NCBI GenBank assembly: GCA_001872685.1
Contig: MNWS01000226.1
Coordinates: 1 to 33,743 of the forward strand
Source of the DNA: Fidelibacterota bacterium CG1_02_48_14
GTDB taxonomy: Bacteria > Fidelibacterota > UBA8477
DNA length: 33,743 nt
Direction: 5' to 3'
Numbering within the stretch: the first letter of the stretch is position 1; every line of letters begins with the position of its first letter. Below the pieces are notes generated by a model. It saw only the letters and a program-made list of their open reading frames with translations. It was not told the origin of the DNA and ran no database searches. Of the stretch, positions 18,884 to 27,800 are shown one piece after another. The position numbers were made by a program, and so were the translations under genes.

Positions 18884-19287
18884 AAGACTACCAATGACGA
18901 ATGTCCAATGTCAAGGCTCAAGGCTCAAGGCTCCAAGCTCAAATATCCGATGAACCCGCTCGCCCTTCGACGCCGCTCAGGGTGACGAGCGGTGAATGTC
19001 CAATGTCTAATGCCAATGTCAAAGCTCGAATACTAACCCACCCCCGGCGACTGCCGAGCCACCCCGCCTCCCTGGGGGATCCCTTCGGGGCAAGCGGGGG
19101 CTAAGACTACCAATGACGAATGTCCAATGTCAAGGCTCAAGGCTCAAGGCTCCAAGCTCAAATATCCGATGAACCCGCTCGCCCTTCGACGCCGCTCAGG
19201 GTGACGAGCGGTGAATGTCCAATGTCCAATGTCAAATGTCTAAGCACAAGGCTCCAAGCTCAATTATCGATGAACCCGCTCACCCGC

Positions 19288-22200
19288 TCACCAGACATCC
19301 GGCACGGTGTCAAGCACAATCCGGAGTTTACTGGCAAGCGCTTGCACGGTGAATGGTTTTTGGATGAAATTAACGCCGTCATCCAGCACCCCGCGATGCG
19401 CAATGACATTAGCAGGATAGCCTGACATGAAAACGACTTTGATGCGCGGGTACAACTCCTGAACGCTGGTGGAAAACTCACGACCATTCATCTCAGGCAT
19501 CACCACATCTGTCAGTAGCAGATCAATTTTGTGCTGTTTCTCAGTTTCCAATAGCGACAACGCGTCCCGGGGTCTTCCCACTGCAATAACCCGATATCCC
19601 AGACTCGTCAGGATCGCCTTGGTCATTTCAAGAACTTCCCGCTCATCTTCTACAATCAGGATCGTCTCACCCTGGCTGCTACGAACTGTCCCGGAGTCCT
19701 GCAACATCTGTTTAGCGGTCAATCCCTTGAATCGAGGTAAATAAATGGTGAATGTGGTTCCAAAACCGGGTTCGCTGTCCACGGTGATAAAGCCATCGTT
19801 TTGTTTCACTATTCCGTAAACTGTCGCCAGGCCTAACCCTGTTCCCTTACCAACTTCCTTGGTCGTGAAAAATGGTTCAAAAATTTGTTCGGCAGTCGCC
19901 GTATCCATGCCAATACCATTATCACTGACGGAAATGGAGACATAATCACCCGGGCTTGAGCCTGGGTGTTCAGCACAAAATGACTCGTCAGAGACAATGT
20001 TACGGGTAGAAATTTTGATCTGACCCACACCGGAAATGGCATCCCGGGCGTTCACACATAGGTTGGTCAAAATTTGGTCTATCTGTGATGGATCAATTTT
20101 TACCGACCAAATCTCTTCACCGGGATTCCACTCCAGATCAATTTCTTCATTGATCAGCCGGTGTAACATTTCCACCGATTGTTCAATGGCATAGTTCAGT
20201 TCCAGTGACTGTGGGTGAATGGCTTGTTGCCGGGCAAAGGTCAAAAGTTGCCGGGTAATCTCAGCCGAGCGGTAGGTTGCCCGGAGGATGCCCTTTAAAT
20301 CGGCTTCCACTGTTTGTTTCTGTTCCAACCTTTCAAGCGCCATTTCGGCGTGTCCGCTGATGACGCTTAACATGTTGTTATAGTCATGAGCAACACCGCC
20401 AGCCAACCGTCCCACCGCTTCCAACTTTTGTGACTGCGCCAATTGATCCTGGAGTTTATCATGCTCCGCCTCAGCCAGTTTGCGATCAGTGATGTCCTGA
20501 AAAGATCCAATCATGTGGGTACATCGCCCGGTAATACTAAATACCGGGGAGACACTAACCACGCCCGATTTCTGACCAACACGCAGGTTGAAATTTTCTT
20601 CCCAGGTCACGGTCTGTTTTTCCTCAATTGCGCGTTCAAGATTCGCACGGAATTGATTTAGAGAGGCTTGGGGAATGACATTTGCCAGCGTTTGGCCGAG
20701 GACTTCTTCAGAGTGCGCACCGGTCATTTTCAGGAATGCAGGATTGACGGATTCGAACCTGAACCTGGGACCGGCTTCCACCGTCAGAGAGAAAATTCCG
20801 TCTGCTACTGAGCTATAAATCAGATCGAGTTGCTGATTTTGTAGTTGTAATGCTGCTTCAGATTTTTTCCGGGCAGAAATATCCCGGACGATGACCTGCA
20901 CACCCACCTCCCTGTCGAGACTGATCGATGTTGTCGCGACTTCGGCGTCAAAAACCCGTCCCTTGCGTGAGATCATTTTTTCCTCAATGAGGGGGACTTG
21001 TCTTTTGTGTTTTGTAATATTTTCAACCCGTTCTCTCATAAGATGGTGGAAATCGGGATGGATAAGATCCATCACCGGCGTATTTATAAAATCCTTTAGA
21101 TCCGATACTTCAAACAATTTCAGCGCAGCGGCATTGGCATACTGAATGAATCCGTTGATCTGAATGTATAATGCGTCTGGTGATGCCTCTACCAGATTAC
21201 GGAATTTCTCTTCACTCTCCTCTATACGCCGCGCAGCATTCACCTGGGTCGTAATATCGGAAATGACATGTACCGCCCCCGTCAATTCGCCGTCATCACT
21301 CCAAATCGGATCGGCAACAACTCTGAATATCCGGTCGTTCATCTCCATCTCTATGCTTTCGCGTTGATTTGACGCTTGCATTTCTATAAATGGGCAATAA
21401 GAAAGTGGTTCGTCACAAGCATGCACGATATGGTAGCAATAATGAAAATTGATCTCTTGATCGGTTTTGTTAAACAGCTTTTTGAACGCCTCGTTGCTTT
21501 GCTGGATTTTCTGGTCGCTGTCCAGTAAAGCAATGGCATCATCACTGGCATCAAAAGTTTTTGACCAATTATTAGCGAAATTACGAATCCGCGAATCAGC
21601 TCGTTTTTGCGCAATGATGTTCCAGGTGATGTCCCCCAGATAACCAATACTCTCTAAATCGTCCTCCGAATATTCAGTCTCACGATTCCCGATTCCAAAC
21701 ACAGCCACCACATGATCGTTGCGAATAATGGGGATCACCATTTCACGAGTTAACTCGGCGTGTCCTTCGGGCAACCCTTTCTTATTCGGCAGCGATGCAT
21801 AATCATTGTGAATAATGGGTCGTTTTTGTCGGATACTATCCGCCCAAATGCCTGCTGAGGATACGGGATAGTGAATTTGTTCGCCTTCGGCGTGACAATA
21901 GATTGCGCGAGTCTGGGTAGACCACTGTTGCAGCAGAATGGTTTCCTGATCCTCCTCCACAAAATGGTAAAAGCCGATGGGGCTGTCCGTATAGGCGCAC
22001 ATTTCATCCAATGTTTTTACCAATAATTCATCAATGGTGTGTGTGGTGGCGTAATCGTGAAGTAAAACGCGCAGTTGCAGCAACAAATGGGAACGTTGAT
22101 CCTCCGTCCGATCCCGGAAGGAAAGCACCGCACCAATAATTTTACCCGAATTATCAAAAATTGGTGCTGCATTGTCGGTAATGGGAATTTCCCGGCCATC

Positions 22201-23589
22201 GCGAGTCAGGAGTAAAGGATATTCAACGGCAGTGACAGGTTTTTTGTCATCCAGCGCCAGGAGTACAGGATGAGGTGGCGACTCACGTGTGTCCCGGTTA
22301 ATGATTTTGTACACCTCCGTGACTGACTTACCCAGGGCATCCGGTCCTTTCCAGCCCGTAAGCACCTCTGCAGCCGGGTTCATAAATTCAATGAACCCTT
22401 TCGTATCGGTGGAAATCACCCCATCACCAATGGCGTGCATCATCACACTATGGCGTTCTGATTCGGTGCTGTAGGCTAGTTCCGACTCGTAGAGATTTTG
22501 GAAGTGTTTTTTCAGCTTTATTTGCCAGAGCATGAATCCGCCAACGACACCCAACCCAAACAACACCGCAATCAAAACCAGGATAAATCCGGAATGTTTA
22601 TGCCAGTGTGCATAAATTTCGTCCGAATCGATTTTGGAAATCAGGAGCATTTCGGAATTTGGAACCGGTAGGATATAGGCTGTGGTAAGGACATTTCGAT
22701 AATCAAGACCCGTTACAATTCCCCTCTGACCATTGATGGCTTTAACAGCGACGTGTTCTGATTTGGCAACATCCATTTTAAAAGTAAGTGCTGTCTTGGG
22801 ACGGTGTCGCAAATCATTCAGATATTCCGCTTTTTGGCTGGATTTCCGTATGAGCAGCGTTTCGGCAGATTTGCTGGATGTTGGCCAGGATTGGATCAGT
22901 GGATAGAGAAATTGCTCAGGATTCAGGACAATAACCAGTGCGCCCATGAGATTAGAATCTGTGTCAATGTCTTGATACACCGGCGCAACAACACCCAACT
23001 CGGGTGAAAGCGTATCCATATCCTGTAAATGCAGCGTGATAATTTCCGGTCGGTGATTTTGCAGTACTGCATGGAAAGCGGTGCGGAAGGCATTGTCGTT
23101 CTCCGTGTGACCATTCAAACTGAGAAGTTGCTCTCCAACGGAAGACATCAATACGACATCAATGGATTCATTTTGTCTGACGATACTCTTGAAATGGAGT
23201 AGCAGATCGCCACGGTTGGCGGCAGAAGGATCGCCCATATATCGCAACAAGCTCTGTCTTAATGGCGAATCAGCGGCGTAATCGGTCGCGTCTTCCATCT
23301 GATCTTCAATCCAAAGCGAAATTTGGCTGACTTTAATCTGGGCGATGGATGCCAGTTCATCTTCTGCATTTTTTTGCATCATCCTGGCTTGTGCGTGGTA
23401 AAAAGCGAACCCGCCCGTTACAATTCCCGCCAGAATGAGCAGGAATATCGTGCGCAGCCATCCCGGAAAGACCTGCCTTTGGATTTGATTGATTCTGGAA
23501 ATGGTTACCGTCAAACTTTCCCCCCGGGGTCGGGCGATCTTCAAACCCGCCTGAATGAACCTGATGCGGCGACTTGAATCTAAGACCAA
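19288..23589 (-). CDS. Hybrid sensor histidine kinase (TM/extracytoplasmic sensor, PAS, GAF, PAS x3, HisKA, HATPase, receiver)
   Basis: [16 protein letters not shown]-box, [11 protein letters not shown]-box, [21 protein letters not shown], then receiver ILIVEDE...[13 protein letters not shown]...FMSGYP...QKPF. Two N-terminal TM helices flank an external sensor domain. Confidence 0.95.
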   Translation of the reverse strand: MVLDSSRRIRFIQAGLKIARPRGESLTVTISRINQIQRQVFPGWLRTIFLLILAGIVTGGFAFYHAQARMMQKNAEDELASIAQIKVSQISLWIEDQMEDATDYAADSPLRQSLLRYMGDPSAANRGDLLLHFKSIVRQNESIDVVLMSSVGEQLLSLNGHTENDNAFRTAFHAVLQNHRPEIITLHLQDMDTLSPELGVVAPVYQDIDTDSNLMGALVIVLNPEQFLYPLIQSWPTSSKSAETLLIRKSSQKAEYLNDLRHRPKTALTFKMDVAKSEHVAVKAINGQRGIVTGLDYRNVLTTAYILPVPNSEMLLISKIDSDEIYAHWHKHSGFILVLIAVLFGLGVVGGFMLWQIKLKKHFQNLYESELAYSTESERHSVMMHAIGDGVISTDTKGFIEFMNPAAEVLTGWKGPDALGKSVTEVYKIINRDTRESPPHPVLLALDDKKPVTAVEYPLLLTRDGREIPITDNAAPIFDNSGKIIGAVLSFRDRTEDQRSHLLLQLRVLLHDYATTHTIDELLVKTLDEMCAYTDSPIGFYHFVEEDQETILLQQWSTQTRAIYCHAEGEQIHYPVSSAGIWADSIRQKRPIIHNDYASLPNKKGLPEGHAELTREMVIPIIRNDHVVAVFGIGNRETEYSEDDLESIGYLGDITWNIIAQKRADSRIRNFANNWSKTFDASDDAIALLDSDQKIQQSNEAFKKLFNKTDQEINFHYCYHIVHACDEPLSYCPFIEMQASNQRESIEMEMNDRIFRVVADPIWSDDGELTGAVHVISDITTQVNAARRIEESEEKFRNLVEASPDALYIQINGFIQYANAAALKLFEVSDLKDFINTPVMDLIHPDFHHLMRERVENITKHKRQVPLIEEKMISRKGRVFDAEVATTSISLDREVGVQVIVRDISARKKSEAALQLQNQQLDLIYSSVADGIFSLTVEAGPRFRFESVNPAFLKMTGAHSEEVLGQTLANVIPQASLNQFRANLERAIEEKQTVTWEENFNLRVGQKSGVVSVSPVFSITGRCTHMIGSFQDITDRKLAEAEHDKLQDQLAQSQKLEAVGRLAGGVAHDYNNMLSVISGHAEMALERLEQKQTVEADLKGILRATYRSAEITRQLLTFARQQAIHPQSLELNYAIEQSVEMLHRLINEEIDLEWNPGEEIWSVKIDPSQIDQILTNLCVNARDAISGVGQIKISTRNIVSDESFCAEHPGSSPGDYVSISVSDNGIGMDTATAEQIFEPFFTTKEVGKGTGLGLATVYGIVKQNDGFITVDSEPGFGTTFTIYLPRFKGLTAKQMLQDSGTVRSSQGETILIVEDEREVLEMTKAILTSLGYRVIAVGRPRDALSLLETEKQHKIDLLLTDVVMPEMNGREFSTSVQELYPRIKVVFMSGYPANVIAHRGVLDDGVNFIQKPFTVQALASKLRIVLDTVPDVW

Positions 23590-23817
23590 TGCCGGATCAT
23601 CACATAAAGGTCGCCTTCTGAATTATCCATTCCGGTGGTGGATTAAGTTATGAATCCGCAAAAACAATCCTATCAAATTTCCTTAATGTGGAATCCGCAA
23701 CGGTATCGTGACCCTTTCAGGGCACCATTTTTTAACGGGAAATCGTGACAAATGGACCAATTAACCGAATCAAGACTATTAATGTTTCAATAGTTGGTTA
23801 ATAGATTACCTTTGCCG

Positions 23818-24174
23818 ATGAATATGCCAGACAAACTCAATATTTTGAATGAGTCGATCCGCGCGTTTATTGAGGAGCGGGATTGGGAACAATTCCATTC
23901 ACCCAAAAATTTGGCCATGGCACTGAGTGTGGAGGCTGGTGAGTTACAGGAACATTTTCTGTGGCTGACACAGGCTGAGAGTCGAGAATTGACACCGGGT
24001 AACCTTTCTGAAGTCGAAGATGAAATTGGCGATGTCATGGTATATTTATTGCGGTTGTGCGATGTATTGGGAGTTGATCCCATTCGGGCGGCAACCCAAA
24101 AAATGGTGAAAAACGGAGTGAAATACCCAGTTGAGAAGTCTCGTGGAAACGCCAAAAAATACACCGATTTGTGA
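23818..24174 (+). CDS. MazG-like nucleotide pyrophosphohydrolase
   Basis: HSPKNLAMALSVEAGELQEHFLW...EVEDEIGDVMVYLLRLCDVLGVDP matches the MazG/dCTPase EExxE...ExxD pattern. ATG at 23818 is preferred to TTG at 23794. Confidence 0.9.
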   Translation: MNMPDKLNILNESIRAFIEERDWEQFHSPKNLAMALSVEAGELQEHFLWLTQAESRELTPGNLSEVEDEIGDVMVYLLRLCDVLGVDPIRAATQKMVKNGVKYPVEKSRGNAKKYTDL

Positions 24175-24291
24175 CGACAGAATCGCTTCGACTTCGCCGG
24201 ATTTGACTGGAATTTTTCGACATACTATTGATTTTAATTCCATATATTTATTTGAGTTGTGGGGTAGGAACATAACGGGAGCACCTGAAAG

Positions 24292-24696
24292 ATGAATCAA
24301 ACAGAAAAAACGTTTGCAGATTATAAAGGGACTGAAAATGTTCTGGTTGTGGAGGACGAAGAGATGACCAGAAATATGGTAACAGAGATATTGGAAGGAT
24401 TGGGCTACACAGTTCTGAATGCTCCGAATGCCGAGACTGCCATCGAAATTTCTGACGATTTTGAGGACGATATTCACCTCCTGCTCTCGGATGTCATCAT
24501 GCCACTCATGAATGGTAAACAATTGTCTAATCAACTAGCCATGTCCCGCCCCACCATGAAAGTGCTGTTTATGTCCGGCTATACCGACAACATGCTGGCG
24601 CCTTACGGCATTCTCGAGGAAAATATTCACTTCCTGCAAAAGCCATTTTCTGTCAAGATTCTGACCCAAAAAGTACGCGAGACGCTTGATAGCTAG
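24292..24696 (+). CDS. Stand-alone response regulator receiver protein
   Basis: VLVVEDEEMTRN, LLLSDVIMPLMNGKQ, VLFMSGYTDN, FLQKPFS; no output domain. Confidence 0.92.
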   Translation: MNQTEKTFADYKGTENVLVVEDEEMTRNMVTEILEGLGYTVLNAPNAETAIEISDDFEDDIHLLLSDVIMPLMNGKQLSNQLAMSRPTMKVLFMSGYTDNMLAPYGILEENIHFLQKPFSVKILTQKVRETLDS

Positions 24697-24879
24697 ATCA
24701 TAACTGAATTCGCCATCCCAGCCATTTACCTGACTCTGTTCATTATTCTCCTCTGATGAGGCTCGGTTTTCATATCGCTCCGGTTTCTGTAATTATTCGC
24801 TGCAATCCCAAAGAACCCATCTAAATTCCCCACCGCTATGCAAAGAAAGACAGTTTCTAACAGGACAAGGTAAACTCAC

Positions 24880-27800
24880 ATGGCTCATGCGAATAAATTT
24901 GGCACTTTCAGCGGCGTTTTCACACCCGCGATCCTGACAATTCTGGGCGTCATCATGTACATGCGTCTGCCGTCAATCGTGGGTCAGGTTGGTCTGATTG
25001 CCACCCTGGGTATTATCCTCTTGGCGCACGTCATTTCGGTGACAACCGGACTCAGCGTCTCCTCTATTGCAACGGATAAAAAGGTGAAAGCCGGCGGCAC
25101 CTATTACATGATTTCCCGGAGTTTGGGATTGCCCATTGGTGGTACGCTTGGTTTAGCGCTCTTCGTCGGTCTCTCCTTCAGTGTCAGTTTGTACATCATC
25201 GGATTTTCTGAAAGCTTCATCAATTTTTGGGGTTGGAGCATCAATAAGAATACGATTCGACTGGTGGGTTCCGGTGTTTTGGTTCTGGTCACGACCGTAA
25301 CCTTTATCAGTACCGCTCTGGCGATCAAAACCCAGTATTTCATCATGGCTGCAATTGTTCTGTCATTGGCATCGATATTTCTGGGGTCACACGGAACCAC
25401 ATCAGTGCCGCACATTGCCCTGCCAACGACCGCGGTACCACTTGTGGTTCTTTTCGCGATTTACTTTCCGGCGGTCACCGGTTTTGAAGCCGGTGTTTCC
25501 ATGTCCGGTGATCTGAAAGATCCGAAACGCTCAATCCCAATCGGCACGATCACCGCTATTTCGGTTGGGCTGGTTGTCTATGTTACCATGGCAATCTTTT
25601 TTGCTTACCGTGTAGACCCGGACGAGTTGGTAAACAATCCAAACGTGTTGTTGGAGATTTCACTTTTTCCCCCACTGGTTCTGGCGGGCATTTGGGGCGC
25701 TACGATTTCATCGGCATTGGGAAGTATTCTGGGGGCACCGCGCATTCTCCAGGCGATTTCAGCCGATCGCATTACACCCCGGATTTTTGCCACCGGTGTT
25801 GGGAAGGAAAACGAACCCCGGAACGCACTGCTCCTGACTTTCATGATCGCTGAAGTCGGAATCTTAATCGGAGAATTGGATGTTATCGCCCGGGTTGTGA
25901 CCATGTTTTTCATCATGACCTATGGATTTTTGAATACCAGTTGCGCGATTGAAAGCTGGGCTAGTCCTGATTTCCGGCCCGATTTTAAAATCCCAAAAAC
26001 GGTGAGCATTATTGGCGCATTAGCAGCGTTTTTGGTGATGATTCAATTGGACTTTGTGGCCATGATCGGCGCAACATTGATTCTGGGAGCGCTCTTTTTT
26101 TACCTCAAACGCCGTGAATTGACGCTGGAATCCGGTGATACCTGGGAGGGTGTCTGGTCATCACTCGTACGAACTGCACTGCACCGCTTGAGCAAAGGTG
26201 AGGTTCATCAGCGTAACTGGCGACCCAATCTGATCTTATTCAGTGGCGGTAAAGGAGCTCGACCACATCTGGTTGAATTGGGACGGTGGTTGGTCGCCCG
26301 GCGTGGCATATTGTCCGATTTTCAGCTCATCGAAAATCCCAAAGTTTCGAGTCTGGTGATCCGGAACCGTAAGGAAATTGAGCTCGCAAATGCCGCGATT
26401 CCGGAAGAGGAGAATTTTACGGGTCGCTTCGTCCGCCGGGCTGAAACGAACGACATCTATGCCACGATGCAGGAAATCGTCAAATTCTATGGTTTTGCCG
26501 GGGTGGAGCCGAATTCTGTTTTATTGGGCTGGGGGCGGAATAGTCGTGAACCAAAAAAGTTCGTGGACGTTTTGGCGACCTTGCAACAGATGGATTATAA
26601 TGTTTTACTGCTGGATCATGATGATGTACGCGGCTTCGGTGACCACGCCAGCGTTGACATCTGGTGGCGGGGTGGCGGAAATAATATTAGTCTGGCGTTA
26701 GCGCTCATTCGTTTTCTGGCTTCAAGTGACGATTGGCGGGAAGCCAACATCCGACTTCTCATCGTGAATGATGATGAAAGTGCGTTGCGGGAAACCATTC
26801 TCAAACATGCCAACAACATTTTGGAAGAGTACCGCCTGGACGCCGATGTCAAAGTCATCAATAATGCCATTGAGCAGAAAAATTTCCAGGAAATTATTCG
26901 GGTTGAGTCGGCCCATTCAGATTTTACAATCATCGGAATCCCACCGCTGAACACTCGGGATCCACTGAGTTATGTGGATTTCGTGAATCAGATCGCCAAC
27001 GACCTGGGATCGGTTCTCTTGATCCATGCCTCGTCATTTTTTGAAGAATTGTATGTGGGCATTAATCAGGAAAGTACCGCCGCGCCGGATGAAATCAACA
27101 TTCTGGCGATGGAATCGTCCAACCTGCCGGTGGTTGTTCCGCCCCGGGCTGAGTTGACAGCCAGCGCCATTGAACGGCTCACCGCGGCTCTGGACCAAAT
27201 GAACATCAGGTTGACCGATCAGCATCTGTACAAGGTCATTTCACAACAACTGGCTTTGATCGGGCAATTCCAGGATTTAACTGAACGAAGTTTTGATGCC
27301 TTAGAGCGCAATTTCACCAAAGATGCCAGGCTTCGTAATCGTCGGGCTTTGCTCCGGGTAAACAGCGATTTTCTTTTCCAGGCTCAACGGCTGCTCACCG
27401 AATTCCGTCAGACGGATTTGCCGCTTCAGAAAGCAGCTTTGACGGATGGTGTCGAACATCACCGCAGCCAGATAAAAGAGCTGATTGCAGCCCAGCCCGG
27501 ATCCATCACCCTTGCCTTTACCCGAAGTGAGTACAGGAGCGCAAAGGAAAGCGGTTACCTGATGCGGCAGTATCAATTCTGGAAAAGATTCAGCGCTAAA
27601 CTTTCACGCAAAAATGTCATTTCTCACCAGGTAAAATTCCGGGAATTGGTTGCCGGGCAACTCGCCAACAAATACGATCCGATGTTGTTGAGCGTCCTTG
27701 AGCGATTCGGCATTTACAGCTATCAAACCGTTGCCGACCTCCAAAAGGCGATCAGTTTAGTCCGGGAAAGCTTTGGCATATTGGAAAATCGCATTCTTGC

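Larger units (their letters stand above)
18662..19284. repeat. 219-bp tandem repeat array with embedded palindromes and heptamers
   Basis: cgcccttcgacgccgctcagggtgacgagcgg recurs with starts at 18742, 18961 and 19180 (spacing 219 twice). Flanking heptamers of the type aagctcc/aatgtcc. A truncated fourth unit (aagctcaattatcgatgaacccgctc) reaches about 19280. Confidence 0.95.

Noticed and set aside
18662-19284. CRISPR array
   Set aside because: The period is 219 bp with near-identical 'spacers'. There are no 25-40 bp direct repeats with unique spacers and no cas genes in the window.
18676-19425. Three similar ORFs (MSNVKAQ...RPSTPLRVTSGECPM...) as a protein family
   Set aside because: They arise because the 219-bp repeat is a multiple of 3 and stays open in one frame. 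The peptides are translations of palindromes and heptamers, and the last runs antisense into the kinase gene.
23794-24534. Overlapping minus-strand ORFs opposite the MazG-like and receiver genes
   Set aside because: The plus-strand genes have strong family motifs; the antisense peptides do not.
26378-26701. Alternative-frame ORF within the 1723-aa fusion
   Set aside because: It overlaps a frame with clear SLC12 motifs and has no recognisable features of its own.
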